Shown here in pieces: positions 53,392-62,281 of a DNA stretch of 64,000 nucleotides. The notes below the pieces were generated by a model. That model was given only the letters and a program-made list of their open reading frames with translations, ran no database searches and had not been told where the DNA came from. Position 1 is the first letter of the stretch, and each line of letters starts with the position of its first letter. Both the position numbers and the translations under genes were made by a program. Source of the stretch: Blastococcus fimeti (lineage in GTDB: Bacteria; Actinomycetota; Actinomycetes; Mycobacteriales; Geodermatophilaceae); assembly GCA_900102115.1 (NCBI GenBank), contig FNAW01000005.1, positions 124,001 through 188,000 on the forward strand. The letters are read 5' to 3'.

Positions 53392-54383
53392 GGGAGTTCC
53401 GCTACGAGCGGGCCGCCGACCCGGCCGCCGCGGTCGCCCTGCTGGCCGCCGAGCCCGAGGGCGCGTTCCTGGGCGGCGGCACGAACCTGGTCGACCTCAT
53501 GAAGCTCGGGGTGGCCACGCCCGACGTCCTCGTCGACGTCCGCCGGCTCACCTCCGCCGAGATCACCGACCTCCCCGACGGCGGGCTGCGCATCGGCGCC
53601 GCCGTCCCCAACGCCGACCTCGCGGCCGACCGGCGGGTGCGCGAGCGGTTCCCGGTGCTCAGCCAGGCGCTGCTCGCCGGCGCCTCCGGGCAGCTGCGCA
53701 ACCGGGCCACCACCGGCGGGAACCTGCTCCAGCGCACCCGCTGCCCGTACTTCACCGACGTCACGACGCCGTGCAACAAGCGGGCTCCGGGCAGCGGCTG
53801 CAGCGCCCTGGAGGGGGTGCACCGCAACCACGCGATCCTCGGCCCGACCCTCGAGGGGCCGGGTACCTGCGTGGCCACCCACCCCTCGGACATGGCCGTC
53901 GCCCTGGCCGCGCTCGACGCCTCGGTCCGGGTGCTGGGGGCCGACGGCGAGCGCGTCGTGCCGATGTCCGGCCTGCACCGGCTGCCCGGGGACGACCCGA
54001 GCCGGGACACGACGCTGCGCCATGGCGAGCTGATCACCGCGATCGACCTCCCGGCGCTGGGCATGCCCTCGCGCTACCGCAAGGTGCGCGACCGGGCCTC
54101 GTTCGCGTTCGCGCTGGTCAGCGTGGCGGCCGCGGTGCGGGTCGTCGACGGGGTCGTCGACGACGTGCGGCTGGCGCTCGGGGGAGTGGCGCACCGCCCC
54201 TGGCGGGCCACTGTCGCCGAGGAGGCGCTGCGCGGCCGGCCGGCCACCGAGGAGTCGTTCGCCGCGGCCGCCGGCGCCGAGCTGGCCGCCGCCGTCCCGC
54301 TGCGGGACAACGCCTTCAAGGTGCCGCTGGCCCGCAACCTCGTCGTCCGCACCCTGCTCCAGCTCACCGAGGACCCCCGATGA
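53388..54383 (+). CDS. FAD subunit with extra [4Fe-4S] motif (PaoB/YagS type)
   Basis: 331 residues. The FAD-binding loops GAFLGGGTNLVDLMK and GGNLLQRTRC are clear, and the C-terminal CO-dehydrogenase-flavoprotein-like domain follows. A cysteine-rich insertion carries Cys119, Cys129, Cys138 and Cys161 (TRCPYF, PCNKR, GSGC, GTCVATHPSDMAVAL), the pattern that binds an additional [4Fe-4S] cluster in PaoB and in the beta subunit of 4-hydroxybenzoyl-CoA reductase. The ATG overlaps the small-subunit stop (ATGA). Confidence 0.92.
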   Translation: MREFRYERAADPAAAVALLAAEPEGAFLGGGTNLVDLMKLGVATPDVLVDVRRLTSAEITDLPDGGLRIGAAVPNADLAADRRVRERFPVLSQALLAGASGQLRNRATTGGNLLQRTRCPYFTDVTTPCNKRAPGSGCSALEGVHRNHAILGPTLEGPGTCVATHPSDMAVALAALDASVRVLGADGERVVPMSGLHRLPGDDPSRDTTLRHGELITAIDLPALGMPSRYRKVRDRASFAFALVSVAAAVRVVDGVVDDVRLALGGVAHRPWRATVAEEALRGRPATEESFAAAAGAELAAAVPLRDNAFKVPLARNLVVRTLLQLTEDPR

Positions 54384-56488
54384 CCACGATGGACCGCCTG
54401 GTCGGTGCCGGCGTCGCGCGCATCGACGGCCCGGCGAAGGTGCGCGGCACCGCGCCCTACGCCTACGAGCAGGACCCTGGCGAGCCGATCTGCCACGTCG
54501 CGGTGGTGCAGAGCACCGTCAACCGCGGGCGGATCAGCCGGCTGGACCCCTCGCGGGCCGAGGCGATGCCGGGCGTGCTCGCGGTGCTCACGCCGGCGAA
54601 CGCGCCGCGGCTGGGCCACGGGCTGGCCTCGGACCTGCCGGTGCTGCAGTCGCTCGACGTGCACTACCAGGGCCAGATCGTCGCCGTCGTCGTCGCGGAG
54701 ACCTCGGAGATCGCGCGGGCGGCGGTGGGCGCCGTGGCCGTCGAGTACTCCGCGCAGGGCCCCGACGTCGTCCTGTCGGCCGAGCGCCCCGACCTGTACG
54801 CCCCGGACAAGCTGATGGCCGGCTTCGAGACCGACTCGGTCATCGGGGACGTCGACGGTGCGCTGGCGTCGGCCGCGGTGACCGTCGACGCCACCTACTC
54901 CACGCCCACCCAGCACAACAACCCGATCGAGATGCACACCTCGATGGCCCGCTGGGACGGCGACCGGCTGACGATGTGGGACGCCAACCAGGGGCCGCAC
55001 ACCATCGTCAACGACCTCGTGGCGGCCTTCGAGCTGGAGCGGGACCAGGTGCGGGTGATCTCGCCCTACGTGGGCGGCGCGTTCGGGTCGAAGGCGTTCA
55101 CCCATCCCAACCAGATCGTGGCCGCGATGGCCGCGCGGGTGGTCGGCCGGACGGTGGTGTTCGAGCTGTCCCGGCAGCAGATGTTCTCCCTGGTCGGGCA
55201 CCGCACGCCGACCATCCAGCGGGTGCGGCTCGGCGCCGACGCCGACGGCCGGCTCACCGCGATCAGCCACGAGGTCGTCGAGCACACCTCGCGGATCAAC
55301 GAGTTCGCGGAGCAGACCGCGACGCCCACGCGAGTGCTGTACGCCGCGCCGCACCGGCGGACGACGCACCGGCTGGCCCGGCTCGACGTGCCGCCGCCGA
55401 CGATCATGCGCGCGCCGGGGGAGACCCCGGGCATGTTCGCGCTGGAGTCGGCCATGGACGAGCTGGCTCACCAGCTGGGCCTGGACCCGGTCGAGCTGCG
55501 GATCCGCAACGAGCCGGCGCGGGACCCGGAGCGCGACCTGCCCTGGTCCAGCCGGAACCTGGTGGCCTGCCTGCGCACCGGTGCCGAGCGGTTCGGCTGG
55601 GCGGGCCGCGACCTGGCGCCGGGGGTCCGCGCCGACGGCCGGTGGCTGATCGGCACCGGCGTCGCCGCGGCCACCTATCCCACCCGCCGGCGCAGGGCCG
55701 AGTGCCGCATCACCGGGCACGGCGACGGCCGGTGGACCGTCGAGATCGACGGTTCGGACATCGGCACCGGTGCGTGGACGGCGCTGACCCAGGTCGCCGC
55801 GGACGCGCTCGGGGTCGGGCTGGACGCGGTGGAGCTGCGGATCGGTGACAGCGCCCTGCCCTTCGCGGGTGGGGCGGGCGGTTCCACGGGGATGACCTCG
55901 TGGGGGTCGGCGATCGTGCTCACCGCCCGGGACGTGCGCCGGGAGCTGGACGAGAAGCACGGCGGCGTGCTGCCGCCGCGCGGCATCGTGGTGAAGGGCG
56001 GGGTGCCGGGGGAGTCACCGCACGCGAGCGACTGGTCGATGCATGCGTTCGGTGCGCACTTCGTCGAGGTGCGGGTGGACCGGGACACCGGGGAGGTGCG
56101 GCTGCCGCGCGCGACGAGCGTCTACGCGGCCGGCACGATCGTGAACGCGCGCACCGCGCGCTCGCAGTTCCTGGGCGGGTTCAGCATGGGTGTGTCGATG
56201 GCGCTGCACGAGGAGTCGGTGGCGGATGCGCGGCTCGGGCACTACGTGAACCACGACCTCGCCGGCTACCACATCGCCACCAACGCCGACATCGGCGAGC
56301 TCGACGTGCACTGGCTCGAGGAGGACGACCCGTACGTCAACGAGCTGGGGATGAAGGGGATCGGCGAGATCGGCATCACCGGGGCGGCCGCCGCCGTGGC
56401 CAATGCCTACTGGCACGCCACCGGGCTGCGGGTGCGCGACCTGCCGATCACGCCGGACAAGTACTTCCGGGAGCTCGGCGCGGGCTGA
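54380..56488 (+). CDS. molybdenum-cofactor subunit (PaoC/YagR type)
   Basis: 702 residues. The start MTTMDRLVGAGVARIDGPAK and the first domain are typical. The Mo-site region has PYVGGAFGSKAFTHPN, MRAPGETPGMFALESAMDELA, GTGAWTALTQVAADAL and the catalytic Glu663 in GMKGIGEIG. It oxidises an aldehyde or hydroxylates a heterocycle. The partner architecture (2Fe-2S, FAD with 4Fe-4S, Mo) equals PaoABC aldehyde oxidoreductase. No chaperone (PaoD/XdhC) gene is in the window; maturation must rely on one elsewhere. The ATG overlaps the FAD-gene stop. Confidence 0.93.
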   Translation: MTTMDRLVGAGVARIDGPAKVRGTAPYAYEQDPGEPICHVAVVQSTVNRGRISRLDPSRAEAMPGVLAVLTPANAPRLGHGLASDLPVLQSLDVHYQGQIVAVVVAETSEIARAAVGAVAVEYSAQGPDVVLSAERPDLYAPDKLMAGFETDSVIGDVDGALASAAVTVDATYSTPTQHNNPIEMHTSMARWDGDRLTMWDANQGPHTIVNDLVAAFELERDQVRVISPYVGGAFGSKAFTHPNQIVAAMAARVVGRTVVFELSRQQMFSLVGHRTPTIQRVRLGADADGRLTAISHEVVEHTSRINEFAEQTATPTRVLYAAPHRRTTHRLARLDVPPPTIMRAPGETPGMFALESAMDELAHQLGLDPVELRIRNEPARDPERDLPWSSRNLVACLRTGAERFGWAGRDLAPGVRADGRWLIGTGVAAATYPTRRRRAECRITGHGDGRWTVEIDGSDIGTGAWTALTQVAADALGVGLDAVELRIGDSALPFAGGAGGSTGMTSWGSAIVLTARDVRRELDEKHGGVLPPRGIVVKGGVPGESPHASDWSMHAFGAHFVEVRVDRDTGEVRLPRATSVYAAGTIVNARTARSQFLGGFSMGVSMALHEESVADARLGHYVNHDLAGYHIATNADIGELDVHWLEEDDPYVNELGMKGIGEIGITGAAAAVANAYWHATGLRVRDLPITPDKYFRELGAG

Positions 56489-56497
56489 TCTGCCGGG

Positions 56498-57013
56498 TCA
56501 GTCCAGGCCGCGGACCTGGCTCGGGTCCAGGTGCTGCAGCAGGGTCTCGCCGAAGTCGCGCATCGCCTCCACCTGCTCGGGGGTGAGCTGGTCGAACAGG
56601 TGCGTGCGCACGCTCTCCACGTGCACCGGCGCGGCCGCCTCCAGGGCGGCGAACCCCTCGTCGGTGAGGACGGCGAGCTGCCCGCGGCCGTCCTCGGGGC
56701 ACACCTGCCGGCGCACCCAGCCGCGCTCCTCCAGGCGGGAGACGGCGTGCGAGAGCCGGCTGCGCGAGGACAGGCACCGGTCGGCCAGCTCGCTCATCCG
56801 CATCTGCCGCTCCGGCTCCTCGGAGAGCGCGACCAGGATCTCGTAGTAGGCGTGCGAGATCCCGGTGGCGTGGGTGAGCTCGCGGTCGAGCCGGTCGGTG
56901 AGCAGTTGCGCGCTGTACACCCAGGCGCGCCAGGCCCGCTGCTCGTCGGCGTCCAGCCACCGGGGCTCGGCGAGGTCCGGGTCGGGACTGGCGGGCGACA
57001 CGTACGCGGTCAT
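56498..57013 (-). CDS. MarR-family regulator
   Basis: 171 residues with a winged helix-turn-helix: helical start (EQRAWRAWVYSAQLLTDRLDREL), HAYYEILVALSEEPERQMRMSELADRCLSSRSRLSHAVSRLEERGWVRR as recognition region, then the wing DGRGQLAVLTDEG. MarR proteins bind palindromes as dimers and respond to small phenolics or oxidants. ATG 57013 is six bases after TAGGAT on the minus strand. It is divergent from yceI; one TAGTTG-N6-CAACTA palindrome lies between, so yceI is the likely target together with itself. It is convergent with the molybdenum gene. Confidence 0.92.
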   Translation of the reverse strand: MTAYVSPASPDPDLAEPRWLDADEQRAWRAWVYSAQLLTDRLDRELTHATGISHAYYEILVALSEEPERQMRMSELADRCLSSRSRLSHAVSRLEERGWVRRQVCPEDGRGQLAVLTDEGFAALEAAAPVHVESVRTHLFDQLTPEQVEAMRDFGETLLQHLDPSQVRGLD

Positions 57014-57019
57014 GCCGAC

Positions 57020-57025
57020 ATCCTA
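57020..57025 (-). promoter_or_regulatory. -10 hexamer TAGGAT, leaderless marR promoter
   Basis: On the minus strand TAGGAT ends six bases before the ATG at 57013. Confidence 0.55.
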
Positions 57026-57034
57026 CTAGCGGAA

Positions 57035-57052
57035 TAGTTGCGCCTTCAACTA
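57035..57052. promoter_or_regulatory. MarR operator TAGTTG-N6-CAACTA
   Basis: A perfect 6+6 palindrome lies 10 bases before the marR -10 hexamer and immediately before the TACGGT -10 (57056-57061) of yceI. It overlaps the -35 regions of both divergent promoters. Confidence 0.78.
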
Positions 57053-57101
57053 CGCTACGGTCGAGCAGAAGGTCAAACGCTCAACAATCTTGGAGGAAAC
57101 C

Positions 57102-57662
57102 ATGACCAGCACCCTGCGCCAGATCCCCGGCTACGTCGTCGGCACCTGGGACATCGACGCCAGCCACTCGACCGTCGGCTTCTCTGTCCGCCACATGATG
57201 GTGAGCAAGGTCCGTGGCTACTTCCGGGAGTTCTCCGGCCAGCTCGTCACCGCCGAGGACCCCTCGCAGTCGTCGGTGACCGCCAGCATCGACATGGACT
57301 CGATCGACACCCGTCAGGAGCAGCGTGACGCGCACATCCGCTCCGCCGACTTCTTCGACGTGGGCAACCACACCGTCATGGAGTTCCGCTCCACCGCCGT
57401 CCGCGCCCAGGGCGAGGACTGGCTGGTCGAGGGCGAGCTGACCATCAAGGGCATCACCAAGCCGGTGACCCTCGCGCTCGAGCTCAACGGCTTCGGCCCC
57501 GACGCCTACGGCGGCACGCGGGCCGGTTTCAGCGCCAAGACCGAGATCTCCCGCAAGGAGTTCGGCGTGGACATCGACATGCCGATGGACGGCGGCGGCG
57601 TCGTCGTCGGCGACAAGGTCAGCGTCGAGCTCGAGATCGAGGCCGTGCTCCGCGCCGCCTGA
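57102..57662 (+). CDS. yceI: YceI-family lipocalin-like protein
   Basis: 186 residues. The fold pattern WDIDASHSTVGFSVRHMMVSKVRGYFREFSG, DMDSIDTRQEQRDAHIRSADFFDV and ELTIKGITKPVTLALELNGFG is the YceI family, an eight-stranded barrel that binds a long isoprenoid lipid such as ubiquinone-like polyprenoids. No signal peptide is seen, so it is cytoplasmic here, unlike E. coli YceI. GGAGG precedes ATG 57102; a TTG at 57090 is inside the ribosome site. Strong hairpin terminator after the gene. Its expression is probably set by the adjacent MarR protein. Confidence 0.92.
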   Translation: MTSTLRQIPGYVVGTWDIDASHSTVGFSVRHMMVSKVRGYFREFSGQLVTAEDPSQSSVTASIDMDSIDTRQEQRDAHIRSADFFDVGNHTVMEFRSTAVRAQGEDWLVEGELTIKGITKPVTLALELNGFGPDAYGGTRAGFSAKTEISRKEFGVDIDMPMDGGGVVVGDKVSVELEIEAVLRAA

Positions 57663-57678
57663 TCGCACCCGCTCTCCC

Positions 57679-57716
57679 CGAGAGGCCCCGGACGCATCGT
57701 CGTCCGGGGCCTCTCG
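57679..57716 (+). terminator. yceI terminator, 16-bp stem
   Basis: CGAGAGGCCCCGGACG pairs exactly with CGTCCGGGGCCTCTCG around loop CATCGT, 16 bases after the yceI stop. Confidence 0.85.
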
Positions 57717-57806
57717 CGCGTTCGCCGGTCTGCGATCCGGGACCGTGCGCCCGTGGTGCGGCAGCATGCTGGTCCGGGCAGGTGTCGGACCAGCGGCGGG
57801 GGACGG

Positions 57807-59099
57807 GTGTCGGACGACCGGCGGGGATGCGCGGGCTGGGCATGGGGGGTGCTCGCGCTCGGGGTGCTCGTCATGTGCTGGGCCGCGGCGCGGTCCGCGC
57901 GACTGCGCACCTCCTGGTTCGACCCCGACGACGGGCCGCCCTGCGCGCGTGACGCCGACGGCTGCCCGCCCGACATCGACGCCGCGCTGGCCGGCTGGTG
58001 GTGGTGGGTGGGCATCGGCAGTGCGCTGGCACTGGTCGGTCTCGTCCTGCTCGTCCGCGGCCTGAGCACCGCCCCCTCGACGCAGCCGCCACCGCATCCG
58101 CTGGTGCACGCCGTCGTCGTCGGCGTCGTCGGGGGCGCGGTGGGCTACGGACTCGCCTTCCTCCCGCTGTTCGCGCTCTTCCTCTCGGCCCACGCCCTCC
58201 CGCTCGGACTCGGCGCCGCCTTCCTGGCCCAGGTCGCGCTGGTGGCGGGCCTGGACCACGGGCTCGGTGGCACGCCGCCGCGCCGGGCGTTCCTCACCGG
58301 CGTGGTCGCCTGCGCGCTCGCCATCGGGGCGACGGTTCTCTTCCTGACGGGCGACTGGTCGTCCGACGCGTGGGCGGCGGCGCCCGTGGCCGACGGCACC
58401 GTCCTCGCCCTGTGCGTGGCCGTCGCCCGTGCCACCCGGCGACATCCGCACCACGGCCGGGCCGCGGAGACGTGGGCGGTCGCGGCCTGCGCGGTGCTGC
58501 TCGTCGCGGTGGTGGGTGGCGCCGGAGTGGTGCTGTCCGCCGCGCGGGACGAGCCGCCCCGGGTGCTGGCAGAGCCCCCCGTGCCGGTGCCCGTGCCGCT
58601 GCCGGCCCCGGTACCGGCGCCCGTGCCGGCTCCCGTCCCGCCGCTGCCGCCGGTGGAGGCTCCGGTGCCCTGCGCGATGGCCGACCTGGCCTTCTCCGTC
58701 GGAGGCTTCGACGCCGCCCTGGGCGCGCGAGCGGCGGCGCTGGAGGCGACGAACGTGAGCACCGGTCCCTGCTGGGTCGAGGGCGTGCCGGTGGTGGCTC
58801 TGCGGCAGGGCGGTCGCCCGCTGCAGCTGGCCGTGGAGCCGGGGCAGACGCCGTCCGGCGGATCGGCACCCGTGCAGCGGGTCGGGCTGGCGCCCGGGCG
58901 CAGCGCGGTGGCGCTGCTCACGTGGCGCACCTACGGGGGGCTCGCCGACGGGGCGACGCCGCAGTCGGTCACCGCGGCGCTCGCCGCCGGCGCGCCGCAG
59001 GTGCCGGTCGCCGTCGTAGCTCCGGGTGACCCCGCCCCGTTCGACCTCGTCGACGGCGCGGCGTGGGGCATCGCACCGTGGGCGCCGCCCTGGAACTGA
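57807..59099 (+). CDS. multi-helix membrane protein with C-terminal DUF4232-like domain
   Basis: 430 residues. About six hydrophobic helices occupy the first 230 residues. A proline/valine linker (VPVPVPLPAPVP...) of some 30 residues leads to a soluble extracellular domain (PCAMADLAFSVGGFDAALGARAAALEATNVSTGPCWVEG) with the conserved Cys pair and 'A-x-x-N-x-G-x-x-P-C' pattern of DUF4232. DUF4232 normally stands alone in lipoproteins; here it is fused to a membrane block. GTG 57807 is chosen over GTG 57753 because the longer start has no signal-like content. No known function. Confidence 0.72.
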   Translation: MSDDRRGCAGWAWGVLALGVLVMCWAAARSARLRTSWFDPDDGPPCARDADGCPPDIDAALAGWWWWVGIGSALALVGLVLLVRGLSTAPSTQPPPHPLVHAVVVGVVGGAVGYGLAFLPLFALFLSAHALPLGLGAAFLAQVALVAGLDHGLGGTPPRRAFLTGVVACALAIGATVLFLTGDWSSDAWAAAPVADGTVLALCVAVARATRRHPHHGRAAETWAVAACAVLLVAVVGGAGVVLSAARDEPPRVLAEPPVPVPVPLPAPVPAPVPAPVPPLPPVEAPVPCAMADLAFSVGGFDAALGARAAALEATNVSTGPCWVEGVPVVALRQGGRPLQLAVEPGQTPSGGSAPVQRVGLAPGRSAVALLTWRTYGGLADGATPQSVTAALAAGAPQVPVAVVAPGDPAPFDLVDGAAWGIAPWAPPWN

Positions 59100-59123
59100 G
59101 CTGTCGGCGGGGAGACTGGACGC

Positions 59124-59477
59124 ATGTCGATCTCCACCCTGACCCGAGTCCGCAGCCGGTTCCCCTCCGCAGCGCTGGTCGCCATCGGCCTCGCGGCTGG
59201 TTTCGGCATCGCGCAGGGCACCGGCATCCGGGCGCTCGGGGGTGCGGTCTTCGCCGCCGCGGGGCTGGCGGCCGGCGCCCTCTGGCTGCGCCGCCGGGGT
59301 CCGGCCACCGCCGTGGCGCTGGCCGCGCTGTACGTCGGCGCCTTCGTCCTGGCCCACGTGCTGGCCATCGGGGTGGGGATGTCGGCCTGGCTGGCGGTGA
59401 GTCTGGTCACTCTCACCGCCGCAGGAGTCACGTTCGGGGTGGTCGACGTCCCGCGGGAGGAGGTAGCGGCCCGCTGA
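59124..59477 (+). CDS. small hydrophobic membrane protein
   Basis: 117 residues with three to four hydrophobic segments (about 17-33, 35-55, 60-80, 85-105), a basic N-terminus (LTRVRSRFPS) and a short acidic tail (VDVPREEVAAR). It is 24 bases after the DUF4232 gene in the same direction and may be co-transcribed. No family recognised. The next gene typA starts 100 bases later, with TACCCT (59485-59490) as a possible promoter hexamer. Confidence 0.65.
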   Translation: MSISTLTRVRSRFPSAALVAIGLAAGFGIAQGTGIRALGGAVFAAAGLAAGALWLRRRGPATAVALAALYVGAFVLAHVLAIGVGMSAWLAVSLVTLTAAGVTFGVVDVPREEVAAR

Positions 59478-59577
59478 GCGACTACCCTGGGAAGGTCGCC
59501 GGGATGGCGGCCGTTACACGAGATGCCGCGCGCCGACGCCGCGACATCCCCGAACCCCTCTGAGGTGGCCCTACCGC

Positions 59578-61470
59578 ATGCCCACTCGCGACGACCTGCG
59601 CAACGTGGCGATCATCGCTCACGTCGACCACGGCAAGACGACCCTGGTCGACGCCCTCCTCCGCCAGGCGGGTGCCCTCGGGCGCTCGAAGGGCGAGGGG
59701 ACGGACAACGACTCCACGCAGGACCGCGTGATGGACTCGATGGACCTCGAGCGTGAACGCGGCATCACCATCCTGGCCAAGAACACCGCGATCCACCTGG
59801 CCGACGAGAACGGCAACCCCGTCGTCGTCAACATCGTCGACACCCCCGGCCACGCCGACTTCGGTGGCGAGGTCGAGCGCGGTCTGTCGATGGTCGACGG
59901 CGTCTGCCTGCTCGTCGACGCCTCCGAGGGCCCGCTCCCGCAGACCCGCTTCGTGCTGCGCAAGGCGCTGGCCAAGGGGATGCCGGTCATCCTCGCGGTC
60001 AACAAGACCGACCGCGCCGACGCACGCATCGCCGAGGTCGTCGACGAGTGCTACGAGCTGTTCATGGAGCTCATGGAGGACGCCGGCATGTCTGCCGACA
60101 ACCTCGACTTCCCGATCGTCTACTGCAGCGGTCGCTCCGGGAAGGCCTCGCTGACCCGTCCCGAGAACGGCACCGAGCCCGACAGCGAGGACCTGGCCCC
60201 GCTGGTGAAGACGCTGCTCGACACCATCCCGGCGCCGGTCTACGACGCCGAGGAGCCGCTGCGCGCGCAGGTCACCAACCTCGACGCCTCGCCCTACCTC
60301 GGCCGCCTGGCGCTGCTGCGCATCCACTCCGGTGAGATGAAGAGCGGCCAGCAGGTCGCCTGGTGCCGCACCGACGGCACGATCAAGAACGTCAAGATCA
60401 CCGAGCTGCTCGTGACCGAGGGCCTCACCCGCACGCCGGCCGCGAGCGCCGGACCCGGTGAGCTCGTGGCCATCGCCGGCATCGAGGACGTCATGATCGG
60501 CGACACGCTTGCCGACCCGAACGACCCGCGCCCGCTCCCGCCGCTCACCGTCGACGAGCCGTCGATCTCGATCACCATCGGGATCAACACCTCGCCGCTG
60601 GCGGGCAAGTCCGGCAAGAAGCTCACGGCCCGGCTGGTCAAGAACCGCCTGGACCAGGAGCTGGTCGGCAACGTCTCGGTCCGCATGCTGCCGACCGACC
60701 GCCCTGACACCTGGGAGATGCAGGGCCGCGGCGAGCTGGCCCTGGCCATCCTGGTGGAGCAGCTGCGCCGCGAGGAGTTCGAGCTCACGGTGGGCCGGCC
60801 GACCGTCGTCACCAAGGAGGTCGACGGCAAGCTGCACGAGCCGGTCGAGCGCGTGACGATCGACGTCCCGGGTGAGTACGTGGGCACGCTGACCCAGGCG
60901 CTGGCCGTCCGGCGGGCCCGGTTGGAGAACCTGGTGCACCACGACACCGGCTGGGCGCGGATGGAGTACATCGTGCCGTCGCGTGGCCTGATCGGGTTCC
61001 GCACCGAGTTCCTCACCGAGACCCGCGGCACCGGCGTCCTCAACCACAACCTCGAGGGTTACGAGCCGTGGCTGGGCGACATGCGCGCCCGTCCCACCGG
61101 TTCGCTGGTGGCCGACCGCCAGGGCGTGGCCACGACGTACTCGATGTTCTCGCTGCAGGAGCGCGGCCAGATGATGGTCCAGCCCGGCACCGAGGTCTAC
61201 GAGGGCATGATCGTCGGTGAGAACTCCCGTCCGGACGACATGGACGTGAACATCACCAAGGAGAAGAAGCTCACCAACATGCGCAAGAGCACCTCCGAGG
61301 AGCTCGAGCGGCTGATCCCCCCGCGGGTGCTGAACCTGGAGCAGGCGCTCGAGTTCTGCGCCGAGGACGAGTGCGTCGAGGTCACCCCGGCCACCGTCCG
61401 CATCCGCAAGGTGGTGCTCGACCAGACCGAGCGCGGCAAGGCGAAGAACAAGAAGCCCAAGCCGGTCTGA
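59578..61470 (+). CDS. typA: ribosome-associated GTPase TypA/BipA
   Basis: 630 residues, the usual length. G1 is AHVDHGKTT (residues 14-22), G2 ERGITI, G3 DTPGHADF, G4 NKTDRAD and G5 in YCSGRSG. The EF-G-like domains II, III and V and the unique C-terminal domain ([38 protein letters not shown]) follow. It is a translational GTPase that helps 50S maturation and stress or cold adaptation. The ATG is the first in-frame start and is followed by the standard [19 protein letters not shown] opening. A terminator hairpin lies directly downstream. Confidence 0.96.
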   Translation: MPTRDDLRNVAIIAHVDHGKTTLVDALLRQAGALGRSKGEGTDNDSTQDRVMDSMDLERERGITILAKNTAIHLADENGNPVVVNIVDTPGHADFGGEVERGLSMVDGVCLLVDASEGPLPQTRFVLRKALAKGMPVILAVNKTDRADARIAEVVDECYELFMELMEDAGMSADNLDFPIVYCSGRSGKASLTRPENGTEPDSEDLAPLVKTLLDTIPAPVYDAEEPLRAQVTNLDASPYLGRLALLRIHSGEMKSGQQVAWCRTDGTIKNVKITELLVTEGLTRTPAASAGPGELVAIAGIEDVMIGDTLADPNDPRPLPPLTVDEPSISITIGINTSPLAGKSGKKLTARLVKNRLDQELVGNVSVRMLPTDRPDTWEMQGRGELALAILVEQLRREEFELTVGRPTVVTKEVDGKLHEPVERVTIDVPGEYVGTLTQALAVRRARLENLVHHDTGWARMEYIVPSRGLIGFRTEFLTETRGTGVLNHNLEGYEPWLGDMRARPTGSLVADRQGVATTYSMFSLQERGQMMVQPGTEVYEGMIVGENSRPDDMDVNITKEKKLTNMRKSTSEELERLIPPRVLNLEQALEFCAEDECVEVTPATVRIRKVVLDQTERGKAKNKKPKPV

Positions 61471-61483
61471 TCCCGACCCCTCC

Positions 61484-61522
61484 GAACGGGCACCCCGCGC
61501 ACTCCGCGCCGGGTGCCCGTTC
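61484..61522 (+). terminator. typA terminator hairpin
   Basis: GAACGGGCACCC and GGGTGCCCGTTC form a 12-bp stem enclosing an inner GCGC/GCGC pair, followed by TGCTCTTC. The stop codon of typA lies 14 bases before it. Confidence 0.8.
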
Positions 61523-61715
61523 TGCTCTTCCGCGGAGAAGCAGAGGTCGGGGGAGGGGTTCGTGGCGAGCCGTGCACGGGTGGTGACGACCGGCCGGACG
61601 ACCCCGCCGCGCCGGGCCGTCGCTCCCCGGGACACGCGCGGCGCGGCACCTACGTTCTTCTCGGGGTCATGGGTCATGACTCCGGGGGACGAGCGCACGA
61701 GAGGCGGCCGCACGC

Positions 61716-62216
61716 ATGACGACCATCACCCGAACGGCTCCGGTGGAGAACCACTTCCGGGGCGGGATCGATGTCCGGGTGAGTCTGCGGGAGGGCGCCG
61801 GTGACGGCAGCTCCGCGTTCGACGGCGCGTGGTTCCCGCGCAGCCACGACCTCGAGGTCGAGCTGCCCGAGCTGCTCGCGGAGCTCGACCGCCGCGGGGT
61901 GCGGATCGAGCGCTTCACCTACTCCCTGGACGCGTGGGACCGGCCGACCGCCCGCAAGCTCGTCGTGCGCGACCGCGTGGTCCGCACCGGGGGCTTCCGC
62001 AGCATGGACCCGCTCGTGGTCTGCCTGACCTGGGACGGCGGGAGCCGGCGGGCGGACCTGCTCGTGGTCCCGCCGGAGACCGACGTGCTCACCGGCGCCC
62101 GTGCGCTGCGCCTCTGCACCCGCCGCGGGCTGCCGCGCTCCCCGCAGATGGTGCTGGCCGCCGCCCGGTCCACGCCGCTGCCGCAGGTTCCGCAGGCGTA
62201 CCGCCGCGCCGTCTGA
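61716..62216 (+). CDS. DUF5994-like hypothetical protein
   Basis: 166 residues. The stretch FDGAWFPRSHDLEVELPELLAELD, the following RIERFTYSLDAWDRPTARKLV and the GGFRSMDPLVVCLTW segment resemble the DUF5994 family of actinobacterial proteins of unknown function. The C-terminal half carries a cysteine pair-like CTRRG and an arginine/alanine helix. No enzyme motif is seen. GGCGG before the ATG is a weak ribosome site. The gene is flanked by typA and a reductase; no functional link is clear. Confidence 0.68.
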   Translation: MTTITRTAPVENHFRGGIDVRVSLREGAGDGSSAFDGAWFPRSHDLEVELPELLAELDRRGVRIERFTYSLDAWDRPTARKLVVRDRVVRTGGFRSMDPLVVCLTWDGGSRRADLLVVPPETDVLTGARALRLCTRRGLPRSPQMVLAAARSTPLPQVPQAYRRAV

Positions 62217-62281
62217 GCGGGGCATTGCGCCTGTCGTGAACCGGCTGGACAGCGGGGGAGCGGGTCCGCTGGGCTGAGGGC

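Noticed and set aside
57090..57101. TTG start of yceI
   Set aside because: It lies inside the GGAGG ribosome-binding site; ATG 57102 is normally spaced from it.
57781..57830. Imperfect direct repeat of GGTGTCGGAC...CGGCGGGG near the DUF4232 gene start
   Set aside because: Only two copies with mismatches in GC-rich sequence; no functional sign.
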